Below are positions 6,423 through 12,533 of a stretch of DNA of 25,396 bases, one piece after another. The number at the start of each line of letters is the position of its first letter. The stretch's first letter is position 1. The position numbers and the translations under genes were made by a program. The stretch is from a virus: positions 1 through 25,396 of IMG/VR virus record IMGVR_UViG_3300028188_000023; one strand, 5' to 3'. Under the pieces are notes generated by a model, which was given only the letters and a program-made list of their open reading frames with translations, was not told where the DNA came from and did no database searches.

Positions 6423-6450
6423 GCCCGGGATGGCTGGAGCCATCCCGGGC
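6423..6450. repeat. Perfect 13-bp palindrome before a small gene
   Basis: GCCCGGGATGGCT (6423-6435) is perfectly inverted at 6438-6450 with only two bases between. On the leftward transcript it lies about 18 bases before the ATG at 6405, right before the ribosome site, with no U-run after it. It may be an operator or an RNA hairpin that affects translation. If the longer start at 6474 is used, it is coding. Confidence 0.7.
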
Positions 6451-6470
6451 GGTGCGAGATCGTTGCCGAA

Positions 6471-6629
6471 TCATGGGTCCATACCAGGCCCATTACCTGG
6501 CGGTACCAATCTTTCCAGGGCTACGGATTTAGAGGATCGATCTCGCAATGGCGGGGCTCTCTCTTGTCGAGTCCAGGTTTCGCATTCCTCGACAATAACC
6601 CCCCAGGGTGTCCAGATGATGATGAGCAT
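6471..6629 (-). CDS. Possible short ORF, 52 residues (doubtful)
   Basis: ATG at 6629 follows GAGGA and opens 52 codons starting MLIIIWTPWGVIVEECETW. Its stop overlaps an ATG at 6474 as ATGA, the join used by many real genes in this operon. Against it: the frame carries inverted repeats, the sequence resembles no family I know, and the composition of its second half (SKSVALERLVPPGNG) is not informative. Listed because it would fill part of an otherwise unusual gap. Confidence 0.25.
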   Translation of the reverse strand: MLIIIWTPWGVIVEECETWTRQERAPPLRDRSSKSVALERLVPPGNGPGMDP

Positions 6630-6710
6630 TCATTCCTCGTTGATTTCCCGGCCCGGGGCCAAAAGGGAGGAGCCCCAGGCCGGCCGTTCTCGCGCTGAGC
6701 GGCGCGAATG

Positions 6711-7364
6711 TCAGAAGGGCAGATCGTCCTCGGTGGGAGGAGCATTATCCGGCGGGGGTAGCTGCTCGCCAGCCCAGGGGGCATCGTCGCCACCACTCGC
6801 CGGAACGGTGGCGGGTTCTTTCGGTTGCTGGACAGCTTCCCGCGCTTGCTTGGCTGCCTGGCCCTGTTCGGCCGGCGTCCAGGTCACCAGGTTGGCGTAG
6901 GTCTGGCCGTTGTCGCCAAAATTGTGGGTGACCATGTAGCGCACCTTACGGCCCACCATCTCTTCAGCGTCGAAGGACTTCCGCTCTTCGTCCGAGAGAG
7001 GGCGGCGCAGGAGCTTTTGCCGCAATTCGACCAGCTTGGCCTTCGAGCCGGAACTGAGCGTCACCCAGACCCACAGAGCGAAGGGCTCGTCGTCGTCCTT
7101 GAGGGCGGTCTGGCTCTCGATGATGATGGTCAGCTTGTGCTTATCACCATAGCGCGTTTCCTTGATGCCCTGGTCGATCACCTCGGTGATGGTGCCGAAG
7201 TGTTCACCTTCGGGATGGGGCTGGAAATCGTTCTCGGGGATGTCGTATTTGGCCATTTTCTTTTTCTCCTGTTTGAGGTTGAGAGGTTGGCCGTTGTACT
7301 CGCCGCTCCATTCGTCCAGGGGGCGGTTGAGCGCCTGTTCGTAGAGCGGGTCGAAGTGACTCAT
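6711..7364 (-). CDS. ssb: Single-stranded DNA-binding protein
   Basis: The protein ends in the acidic tail TEDDLPF, the hallmark peptide by which SSBs bind replication partners. The tail is preceded by a Pro/Ala/Gln linker (about 45 residues) and a beta-rich OB-type domain (GTITEVIDQGI, KLTIIIESQ, FALWVWVTLS, GRKVRYMVTHN). It would coat single-stranded DNA at the phage replication fork. Two starts are possible. ATG 7364 overlaps the stop of the upstream small gene as ATGA and gives 217 residues with a 36-residue extension (MSHFDPLYEQALNRPLDEW). ATG 7256 has a good GGAG site and gives 181 residues starting MAKYDIPENDF, the more usual length. I list the longer form; both may be made. Confidence 0.75.
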   Translation of the reverse strand: MSHFDPLYEQALNRPLDEWSGEYNGQPLNLKQEKKKMAKYDIPENDFQPHPEGEHFGTITEVIDQGIKETRYGDKHKLTIIIESQTALKDDDEPFALWVWVTLSSGSKAKLVELRQKLLRRPLSDEERKSFDAEEMVGRKVRYMVTHNFGDNGQTYANLVTWTPAEQGQAAKQAREAVQQPKEPATVPASGGDDAPWAGEQLPPPDNAPPTEDDLPF

Positions 7365-7453
7365 TGGGACAGCAAGGCCGGAACGATCCGGCCGAACAGG
7401 TAGGCAGCGCCCACCAGGGCCAGAGCCAGCGAGATGCGCTCGTAGCGTTTCAT
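7361..7453 (-). CDS. 30-residue single-span membrane peptide
   Basis: MKRYERISLALALVGAAYLF is the start of a 30-residue product with a basic N-terminus and one hydrophobic segment (about residues 8-28). Its ATG overlaps the stop of the upstream gene (ATGA), and its stop overlaps the ATG at 7364 the same way. The double coupling is the main support for such a short gene. Role unknown; it would lie in the inner membrane. Confidence 0.55.
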   Translation of the reverse strand: MKRYERISLALALVGAAYLFGRIVPALLSQ

Positions 7454-7620
7454 CGGGCCATCTCCCTTCGCTGCGCCTGGCGCATCCGACGCAGGTTCCA
7501 CAGGACACGCTGGCGCTCCCGAGGCGACAACGGCCCCAGGAGCACCTCGCGGAATTCCGGCTGATACATGATTTCGAGGGCGACTTCGCGGGCCGTGCGG
7601 CGGTAGGAAGGCATGGTCAT
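7450..7620 (-). CDS. Small basic protein, 56 residues
   Basis: Starting at ATG 7620 (ATGA overlap with the upstream stop), the product reads MTMPSYRRTAREVALEIMYQ and ends in an Arg-rich helix (RQRVLWNLRRMRQAQRREMAR lies at the C-terminus). It is probably all helical and may bind nucleic acid. No family recognised. The frame remains open upstream to 7683, but that part lies inside the previous gene. Confidence 0.55.
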   Translation of the reverse strand: MTMPSYRRTAREVALEIMYQPEFREVLLGPLSPRERQRVLWNLRRMRQAQRREMAR

Positions 7621-7862
7621 GCCTCCGTCCGATCCAGCTGCTGGTGGATCTCGGTCAGGCCGGCAAAGCCCTGCTCGCGCCACAGGCTGGCAGCGGCTGC
7701 GGCGTTGTACCTATTGGCGCGGATCTGTCTGTCGGAGAGGGTGATGCGCGAGCTCTGCGAGCGGGATACGGCGCGGCGGGATGCCATCCGGCGACGGCAA
7801 TCGGCCAGGGCGGCGCGGGACTTGGCTCTTGGAGCCCATTTTGCTATATTGTCAGTAGACAT
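7617..7862 (-). CDS. Small basic protein, 81 residues
   Basis: ATG at 7862 follows AAAGG with suitable spacing. The product starts MSTDNIAKWAPRAKSRAALA and is rich in Arg, Ser and Ala, with a basic middle (RRRMASRRAVSRSQSSR) and a helical C-terminus. It is the first gene of the leftward operon after the terminator-like hairpin, a position often held by regulators or antiterminators in lambdoid phages. No motif confirms such a role. Confidence 0.5.
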   Translation of the reverse strand: MSTDNIAKWAPRAKSRAALADCRRRMASRRAVSRSQSSRITLSDRQIRANRYNAAAAASLWREQGFAGLTEIHQQLDRTEA

Positions 7863-8004
7863 AGAAAAAACCTTTCGCTGTGCCCCGTCGCCGGGATGCA
7901 CGGAGAGGGGGCTTTTCTGTGGAGCGTTCTGCTACTGGCCGCGAAACCTGACAGCAGAGCGCGGGAATTAAGCCGCTATCGTTTACGCGATAGCGGCTTT
8001 TTAC
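7863..8004. other. Leader between the Cro-like gene and the early operon
   Basis: No convincing coding frame. It contains the hairpin at 7970-7999 and, toward 7862, the ribosome site of the first operon gene. I find no clear -10/-35 pair on the minus strand here, so the operon is probably read from the promoter upstream of the Cro-like gene, through the hairpin. Confidence 0.5.
7970..8002. terminator. Perfect 12-bp hairpin after the Cro-like gene
   Basis: AAGCCGCTATCG (7970-7981) pairs perfectly with 7988-7999 across a six-base loop. Read rightward it is followed by TTT after the closing TT; read leftward it ends in TTAATT. It lies immediately after the stop of the Cro-like gene. On the leftward transcript it would act as a terminator or a regulated read-through point (compare lambda tR1). 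The better U-run is on the plus strand. Confidence 0.7.
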
Positions 8005-8211
8005 TTAGGCGAGTATGGACCTCTCGTCAGGGAAGAGTTCGGTCACGCGCTTCCCAACTTTCCGGGCGATGAAAGTTCTCAGCCGAAATGAGCGACTCTT
8101 GCCAGAAATGGCTTGATTCAAAGCGGATGGAGTGCAGCCATACTCCCTGGCAAGTTCAACCTGGGTAGAGCCGGTCATCCGGACCAGTTTTTTGATTTGC
8201 TCAGAGTCCAT
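8005..8211 (-). CDS. Cro-like helix-turn-helix regulator
   Basis: The 68-residue protein is almost entirely an HTH domain: STQVELAREYGCTPSALNQA is the helix-turn-helix (about 15-34), followed by SRSFRLRTFIARKVGKRV and the ending TELFPDE typical of small Ner/Cro/XRE regulators. It is transcribed away from the repressor across a 63-base AT-rich spacer, the classic layout of a lysis-lysogeny switch. It probably blocks repressor transcription and sets the lytic path. ATG 8211 follows AAGG with seven bases between. Confidence 0.75.
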   Translation of the reverse strand: MDSEQIKKLVRMTGSTQVELAREYGCTPSALNQAISGKSRSFRLRTFIARKVGKRVTELFPDERSILA

Positions 8212-8274
8212 GATTGGCCTTATCTTGCGATTGAGAGATGAATAATAAACTTTAACTAAATTTAAGTTTCTATT
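8212..8274. promoter_or_regulatory. Divergent promoter/operator region of the switch
   Basis: This spacer is markedly AT-rich compared with its surroundings. It contains an imperfect palindrome from 8247 to 8269 with outer arms AAACTT (8248-8253) and AAGTTT (8264-8269), a candidate operator. Leftward, TATTAT (8247-8242) could serve as -10 for the Cro-like gene, with no good -35. Rightward, TTGAGA (8231) and TAACTA (8253) at 16-base spacing could drive the repressor, giving a very short leader before GTG 8275. These elements are read by eye and are weak matches. Confidence 0.45.
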
Positions 8275-9213
8275 GTGTCAAAGTCAAACGAAAACTTAAA
8301 AGAAATTAAAGAAATTTCCGGACTCGCAGAACGAATGAGTGAAATCATTGGCGAGGGGCGAGGAAGGAAAAAGCTGTTTGCTGATGAGCTTGAGCTATCT
8401 CAAGCATCTATTTCTCAATATCTTAGCGGGAAGATCACTCCTCCAGTAAAAACAGTGATACGATTTGCTGAGATCGACAATATTTCTCTGGATTGGCTTC
8501 TAACTGGCCGTGGCTTCAAATATCGACTTTTACAGGAGAAACGGGGGATACGGCACGCAGAGGACGGAACTGTTTCTGTGCCTCTTCTTGACGACGAGGG
8601 GAATGCCCTATCCCGGGTAAGCCTGGAACCAAACGAAGGGGCCCCGACTCGGATTCCCATCCTCGGCAAAGTTCCAGCTGGCAAACCCGGAGACGGCGGC
8701 CGTCGTTGGAGCCAGTACGATGCCCCTGATTTCATCGAGCGCCACCTCTCCTCAGACGATCCGGATCTGATCGCTTTAGCTGTCTCTGGCGAGTTGATGT
8801 TCCCGACGCTGTACCCAGATGACCATGTGATCGTCAGCCCAAACGCAGCCTGGGACGCGGGGGATATGGTGGTGGTGGAGATCGACGATTACAACGAGGA
8901 TTACTTGGTGAAGCGCCTGGGCCCGACGGTAGGAGATCGGGTGATGCTGTTCAGCGATAACTGGATCTGCTACGAACCGATGGAGGTGGAGGTAGACCGC
9001 ACCAACGTCCGGGGGAGAGTCCTGGGTATCTACCGGACGCCCAGTCGTCGGCAGGATCCACAGATGTACGGTGATGCGGGCATTGTCGAGTACCACCGAG
9101 ATCCGGCCGTGCAGAAGATCATCGAGCTACTGCCCACCCTCGACGAGGGGCATCGGCAGGCCATCATCGAGATGATCCGGTCGCTGAATAAGGCCGTGGG
9201 GAAAGAACTGTAA
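8275..9213 (+). CDS. CI/LexA-type repressor with an altered S24 peptidase site
   Basis: The 312-residue protein has an N-terminal HTH (ADELELSQASISQYLSGKIT, about 36-55) for operator binding and a C-terminal S24 fold. The usual self-cleavage site is present as VPAG (A135-G136), and the general-base lysine is in LVKRL (K213). The catalytic serine of the usual G-D/E-S-M motif is absent: the sequence is SGELMFPTL with Leu174 (codon TTG at 8794-8796), one base from a Ser codon. The protein should bind DNA and dimerise but should not cleave itself when RecA is activated. The start is GTG at 8275, with no clear ribosome site, perhaps a leaderless transcript. The C-terminus is about 60 residues longer than in most CI-type repressors. 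Confidence 0.85.
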   Translation: MSKSNENLKEIKEISGLAERMSEIIGEGRGRKKLFADELELSQASISQYLSGKITPPVKTVIRFAEIDNISLDWLLTGRGFKYRLLQEKRGIRHAEDGTVSVPLLDDEGNALSRVSLEPNEGAPTRIPILGKVPAGKPGDGGRRWSQYDAPDFIERHLSSDDPDLIALAVSGELMFPTLYPDDHVIVSPNAAWDAGDMVVVEIDDYNEDYLVKRLGPTVGDRVMLFSDNWICYEPMEVEVDRTNVRGRVLGIYRTPSRRQDPQMYGDAGIVEYHRDPAVQKIIELLPTLDEGHRQAIIEMIRSLNKAVGKEL

Positions 9214-9225
9214 ATCCTTCCTACA

Positions 9226-10086
9226 TCATCGGCTGAGTTGGGATTTTACGTGACCCCACGTAGCCGATCGTACCAGCGTGGGGGAGGTATCCACTCGGCT
9301 CCAAGTGGCTCCGCCCTGGGTCTGAAACCCTACGTCCGTCGCTTTTATCTCGATCGTGCTCCTTCCACTGGCGCCGGCCTCATTGGCGATGATATCCCCC
9401 AATTGTCCACCGAACCCGGACAACCGGGCATAGTAACTGACATCATCCGTCGTCTGGTAGAGGCCCGGCATTATATCGACTCCAACGATCCAGAAGCCAT
9501 CCCCGAAAAGAGTTCTCAACTCTGGCCGGTACGAGTCATCGACGATACTCCAGTACCCCTCGCCCGAAGAATGAAAAGCGACATCCCCAGATTTTATCTC
9601 CACCACTATCGGACCATCGGAGAAGGCCTCATTTGCCAAAATATCCCCAAGTTCGCCCCCGACTCCGGATAGCCGTTCGTGGTAGCTGATTCCAACCTCT
9701 GAGCGATACAACCCTGGCTTGATGTCTTTTCCAACGAGCCACCAACCTGGCCCGAATGATGTCTGTTGTTCTGGTTGATAGGAGTCGTCGAGAAGATACC
9801 ATTCTCCATCCCCATTTGACTCGAAGGCCACATCACCCTCTTTGATTTCTACCAGGACGGGTCCATCGTCCGGAGTTTCATTGGCGATGATGTCACCAAA
9901 TTCTCCACTGACTCCAGACAGCCGGGCGAAGTAGCGGACTTCACCCTCGGTTCGGTAGACCCCAGGCTGGATGTCTGTACCGACGAGATGAGTCCCCTCG
10001 CCGAAGCGGGTGGCAGGTTGCGCTGAGATCGTGGCTGCAGTTGCGATCAGGATGGCTGCCGCGATAGCGAATCGGTTTCTTTTCAT
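9226..10086 (-). CDS. Secreted protein with three tandem 83-residue repeats
   Basis: The 286-residue product has a signal peptide (MKRNRFAIAAAILIATAATI, probable cleavage after ISA at 22). Three similar units start near residues 28, 111 and 194. Each contains VG-x-DI-x-PG-x-YR, RLSG-x-x-GE-x-GDI-x-ANE, a VEIK or IEIK strand, then DVAF and a Trp. I know this pattern from secreted or lipid-anchored proteins of Actinobacteria and Chloroflexota; the function is not established. It is transcribed toward the repressor, outside the lytic operons, with its own strong ribosome site (AGGAGG). This is typical of a gene expressed from the prophage that changes the host surface. The repeats lack the cysteines I recall in actinobacterial members. 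Confidence 0.75.
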   Translation of the reverse strand: MKRNRFAIAAAILIATAATISAQPATRFGEGTHLVGTDIQPGVYRTEGEVRYFARLSGVSGEFGDIIANETPDDGPVLVEIKEGDVAFESNGDGEWYLLDDSYQPEQQTSFGPGWWLVGKDIKPGLYRSEVGISYHERLSGVGGELGDILANEAFSDGPIVVEIKSGDVAFHSSGEGYWSIVDDSYRPELRTLFGDGFWIVGVDIMPGLYQTTDDVSYYARLSGFGGQLGDIIANEAGASGRSTIEIKATDVGFQTQGGATWSRVDTSPTLVRSATWGHVKSQLSR

Positions 10087-10214
10087 GGGGCCCCTCCTGT
10101 TGGCTTACGTATTTTCTTCGGCCTTGGAAACAATATACGAAATTTGGAGAGCGATTACTGTATCGGATTTTTTACGCTAACGTGAGGTTTTGTCTGAAAA
10201 AGGCCGACTATGGG

Positions 10215-10243
10215 TTGACTTTTTGCCTCAGCCCCAATAAAAT
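10215..10243 (+). promoter_or_regulatory. Strong sigma-70-type promoter, rightward
   Basis: TTGACT (10215-10220) and TAAAAT (10238-10243) each match consensus at five of six bases with an optimal 17-base spacer. Transcription would start near 10250 and run toward the lysis and structural genes, first passing the direct repeats and two hairpins. It is the best promoter match found in the window. Confidence 0.65.
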
Positions 10244-10276
10244 ACCGACAACGGACGTAACGCGAGCGCGATAATC

Positions 10277-10362
10277 GGGAGGCGCTCATCATGTAACCAA
10301 CAGCGTTTTTGATCGACGACAAGGGAGGCGCTCACATGTAACCAAGCGCTTTTGATCGACGA
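10277..10362 (+). repeat. Two imperfect 40-43-bp direct repeats
   Basis: Copy one (10277-10319) and copy two (10323-10362) share GGGAGGCGCTCA, CATGTAACCAA, GCG, and TTTTGATCGACGA, differing by a few small indels; the period is 46 bases. They lie just downstream of the candidate promoter and before the first hairpin. They could be binding sites for a regulator or repeated RNA elements. No coding frame uses them. Confidence 0.75.
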
Positions 10363-10402
10363 TATCGAAATATCCTGCCGGTCCTGTCCGGCGGCGCAAA
10401 TT

Positions 10403-10440
10403 GAAACGGGAGCCCTAACTCACGTAAGGGCTCCCGTTTC
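10403..10440. terminator. 14-bp perfect hairpin in the late leader
   Basis: GAAACGGGAGCCCT (10403-10416) pairs perfectly with 10427-10440 across a 10-base loop. The trailing sequence GTGTTCTT is only partly U-rich on the plus strand. It lies about 155-190 bases after the likely transcription start, as a leader terminator would. Part of the arm (GAGTTAGGGCTCC) recurs downstream at 10460-10472, so a second pairing partner is available. Confidence 0.6.
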
Positions 10441-10486
10441 GTGTTCTTGGGATCGCAAGGAGTTAGGGCTCCGAACGATTCCACTG

Positions 10487-10530
10487 GAGGGGGAGGGCGG
10501 CTGGAAAGCCTTCGGCGAGCCCTCCCCCTC
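10487..10530. terminator. 12-bp G/C-rich hairpin before the endolysin gene
   Basis: GAGGGGGAGGGC (10487-10498) pairs perfectly with 10519-10530 across a 20-base loop, which itself can form a small GGCT/AGCC pairing. No U-run follows, so it may be a structure guarding the start of the lysis transcript rather than a classic terminator. It ends 28 bases before the endolysin ATG. Confidence 0.5.
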
Positions 10531-10557
10531 ATACTTCAACACTTCACGGGAGCCGGA

Positions 10558-11103
10558 ATGTCACTTTTCGGCCGGATTTTCGGCAGGAAAAAGCCGCGCA
10601 CCCCGGCCCTGGAGCCGATCGAGCCCCAGGCCGAAGCGCCGACTGTGCCTAACGTGTCGAAAAACCACCCCATCTCACCCGTACATCCCAACTTCAGTTT
10701 TGTTAGCAGCGACCGGCTGTCCTGCCCCTGCTGCGGAGAGATCATCCTCGACTATCGCTTCTGGCAGCACATGGACGCCGAGCAGCAACTGCGCACCTGG
10801 TGGGACGCCCCCCTGGCGATAACCAGCGGCCATCGCTGCGCCGGCCACAACAAAGCTGTCGGCGGGGCCGAGAAATCCCAGCACCTCCACTTCGCCACCG
10901 ACAACACCCCCTCGCTGAATTCCCCCCGTATCGCCGCCATCACTGGATCCGGCGACCGCCGCATGGCCATCGCCCTGGGACTACTCGCCCGGGAAGCCGA
11001 ACGGCTGGGCTTCACCGGCATAGGCCACTACGACAGCTGGCTGCACCTCGATCGCCGACCGGGGGATCTGGTCGAGTGGGACGAAAGAACGCGTTCGGTA
11101 TGA
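10558..11103 (+). CDS. Endolysin, peptidase M15 family (zinc peptidase)
   Basis: The 181-residue protein would cut peptide cross-links in the host cell wall at lysis. The catalytic part is residues about 45-174: LAITSGHRCAGHNKAVGGAE with KSQHLHFATD following, and HYDSWLHLDRRPG near the end. The zinc ligands fit H109, D115 and H163, as in the M15_3 (D-Ala-D-Ala carboxypeptidase-like) group. Residues 1-45 are a Pro-rich, basic lead without a signal peptide, so release would need a holin. A Cys pair (CPCC, 56-59) is unusual for this family. ATG 10558 follows GGGAG. The next gene starts inside its stop codon (ATGA) and encodes a membrane protein, consistent with a lysis cassette. Confidence 0.8.
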   Translation: MSLFGRIFGRKKPRTPALEPIEPQAEAPTVPNVSKNHPISPVHPNFSFVSSDRLSCPCCGEIILDYRFWQHMDAEQQLRTWWDAPLAITSGHRCAGHNKAVGGAEKSQHLHFATDNTPSLNSPRIAAITGSGDRRMAIALGLLAREAERLGFTGIGHYDSWLHLDRRPGDLVEWDERTRSV

Positions 11104-11456
11104 CCGCCGAAGACTGCAAGCGCCTGGAAGAGCGGATCGACAAGGCCATCTCCGGCCAACGCTGGATGGTGGGCATTCTCATCACGGTCTTCCTGGCAGT
11201 CTTCGGATTGGGAATGACCTGGGTCAGTGATTCCATAGCGACGGTCTCGGAGGATTTTGGTCAGCATGAAAAGAAGGCATACCACGACGGCATGCCGGTC
11301 TACGTCGGCGAAGTGAAGGACAACATGGTCCAGGCCGACACGGAGATCCGCGAGCGCCACCATGACGACTACAACCGGCAGATGGAGTCCATCAGCGAGA
11401 TGAAGGCGTTGCTCAGGGTGCTGGAGGAGCGCAGTCGGAAGTGGGAACAGGAATAG
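11100..11456 (+). CDS. Membrane protein with coiled coil, probable lysis accessory
   Basis: The 118-residue product has one membrane helix at about 22-43 (WMVGILITVFLAVFGLGMTW), then a charged helical region up to the C-terminus (ISEMKALLRVLEERSRKWEQ). This layout fits a single-span holin or an inner-membrane spanin-like protein, but no outer partner is seen. Its ATG overlaps the endolysin stop. The neighbours on both sides support a role in lysis; the exact class is open. Confidence 0.65.
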   Translation: MTAEDCKRLEERIDKAISGQRWMVGILITVFLAVFGLGMTWVSDSIATVSEDFGQHEKKAYHDGMPVYVGEVKDNMVQADTEIRERHHDDYNRQMESISEMKALLRVLEERSRKWEQE

Positions 11457-11465
11457 GAGACCAAT

Positions 11466-11642
11466 ATGAAGAAGTTTCTGTCGAGAAAGCTGATCGCCGC
11501 CGTCGCCGGCACTGCCACGATCGTCATGGTCCAGGCTGGTCTCGATGAGCAGGTGGCGGCCAAGGTGTCCGAGCTGATCGCCGTGGTGGTCAGCGTCTAC
11601 ATCGTTGGCCAATCGGCGGTTGATCTTGCGGAGACGAGGTGA
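11466..11642 (+). CDS. Small holin-like membrane protein
   Basis: The 58-residue product (ATG 11466 after AGGAGA) starts MKKFLSRKLIAAVAGTATIV, has a short charged turn (GLDEQVAAK) and a second hydrophobic segment VSELIAVVVSVYIVGQSAVD. This pattern, a basic start, two short hydrophobic stretches and the YIVGQ ending, is common to small phage holin-like proteins found beside endolysins. It would form or help form the membrane lesion for lysis. Confidence 0.65.
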   Translation: MKKFLSRKLIAAVAGTATIVMVQAGLDEQVAAKVSELIAVVVSVYIVGQSAVDLAETR

Positions 11643-11649
11643 AGATTTG

Positions 11650-11751
11650 ATGCTCGGGCTATTGAAGGTTGTCCTGGCGTTGAGCGCCAAGCTGCCCCAG
11701 TTCGGCGGCGCGATGGCGAAGGTGATGCTCCGATTGACGTTAAAGAGTTGA
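11650..11751 (+). CDS. Very small amphipathic peptide, 33 residues
   Basis: ATG 11650 lies eight bases after GAGGTG, which is part of the end of the previous gene. The product, starting MLGLLKVVLALSAKLPQFGG, is hydrophobic and basic and could sit at the membrane. It fills the space between the holin-like gene and the next gene, with no room for anything else. It could be a third lysis peptide; there is no family evidence. Confidence 0.4.
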   Translation: MLGLLKVVLALSAKLPQFGGAMAKVMLRLTLKS

Positions 11752-11763
11752 GGAGAGGTAGCA

Positions 11764-12033
11764 ATGGAAGGGACCACCCCGACAACGCAGCCTGAGCCCA
11801 CCCAGGTCGAGAAGGAGCTGGCCGTCAGAAATGCGGAAGTCCGGAAGATCCTGGGCATGAGGGCCGACCAGTTCGTCACCGAGCGGCACGTTGCCAGAGC
11901 TCGCAACAGGATTCGCCGGCGGGAGATCAAGGCCAAGCAGAGCATGGACGTCAAGACGATGGTGGCGCATTTCGGAGAGCGGGCAGAGGAAGGGCAGAAG
12001 AAGGGAACCACGTTCCGGAAAGAAGTGGCGTGA
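11764..12033 (+). CDS. Basic helical protein upstream of terminase
   Basis: The 89-residue product starts at ATG 11764 after GGAGAGG. It has a short Thr/Pro-rich start and a long basic helical part (ERHVARARNRIRRREIKAKQ). Its stop overlaps the GTG start of the terminase small subunit. It might bind DNA or assist packaging. Not recognised. Confidence 0.6.
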   Translation: MEGTTPTTQPEPTQVEKELAVRNAEVRKILGMRADQFVTERHVARARNRIRRREIKAKQSMDVKTMVAHFGERAEEGQKKGTTFRKEVA

Positions 12034-12533
12034 GCGAGACGACCGAACCCCGCCCCGTCGGACGCCCGACCCGCTACAAGAGGGGGCTGGCCAACGAGAT
12101 CTGCGACCGGATCGCCCTGGGGGAGACCCTGCGGAAGATCTGCGAAGAAGAGGAGATGCCGGATCGCCGGACGGTCTTCCGTTGGCTCGAAAAACATGAT
12201 GAGTTTCGTCACCAATACACGCGCAGTAGAGAGCTGCAGCAGGAGCACTTCGCCGACGAGATCCTCGATATCGCCGACGATGGCCAGAACGACTGGATGG
12301 ATACTAACATCGGCCCAATGGTCGACAAAGAGGCGGTCCTCCGGTCCAAGCTACGCGTAGATACCCGGAAATGGTTGATGGGCAAGGTGGCACCGAAGAA
12401 GTATGGCGACCGGACGGCCGTCGAGCACTCAGGCCCAGGTGGTGGACCGATCGAATACCTGGACCAGCAGCGCCAAGCCGATGCCGAACTGGACGAGTGG
12501 GAGAAGGAAAACGAGCCTGCCGATGAGGAATGA
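12030..12533 (+). CDS. terS: Terminase small subunit
   Basis: The 167-residue protein would recognise the packaging site on phage DNA and hand it to the large subunit. GRPTRYKRGLANEICDRIAL opens an HTH domain (to about 65: RRTVFRWLEKHDEFRHQYTR), then LADEILDIADD-like helices, and RSKLRVDTRKWLMGKVAPKK followed by YGD, the signature end of this TerS group. The start is GTG 12030, overlapping the previous stop (GTGA). Its stop overlaps the large-subunit ATG. Confidence 0.85.
   Translation: MSETTEPRPVGRPTRYKRGLANEICDRIALGETLRKICEEEEMPDRRTVFRWLEKHDEFRHQYTRSRELQQEHFADEILDIADDGQNDWMDTNIGPMVDKEAVLRSKLRVDTRKWLMGKVAPKKYGDRTAVEHSGPGGGPIEYLDQQRQADAELDEWEKENEPADEE

Larger units (their letters stand above)
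6406..6710. other. 305-base gap in the early operon, rich in inverted repeats
   Basis: Between SSB and the next well-supported gene I see no strong coding frame. The DNA contains an imperfect 11-bp hairpin (6649-6659 with 6672-6682, one mismatch), an 8-bp hairpin TTGTCGAG/CTCGACAA (6564-6571 with 6588-6595), a 10-bp inverted pair TGCGAGATCG (6453-6462 with 6538-6547), and a perfect 13-bp palindrome at 6423-6450. None is followed by a clear U-run on the transcribed strand, so they are not typical terminators. The gap could hold a structured leader, a small RNA or a regulatory or processing site. Confidence 0.6.

Noticed and set aside
6406-6710. tRNA gene in the non-coding gap
   Set aside because: The inverted repeats do not give a cloverleaf with a T-arm (GGTTC) and a CCA-compatible acceptor stem.
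9238-9672. Plus-strand ORF downstream of the repressor, opposite the secreted protein
   Set aside because: It mirrors the repeat-coding strand; the minus frame has a signal peptide and three matching repeats.
10277-10362. CRISPR array
   Set aside because: Only two imperfect copies with a three-base gap between them, so no spacer of normal length.
11028-12248. 406-codon minus-strand ORF opposite the lysis and TerS genes
   Set aside because: Plus-strand genes have ribosome sites, overlapping starts and family motifs; the minus frame is GC-driven open shadow.
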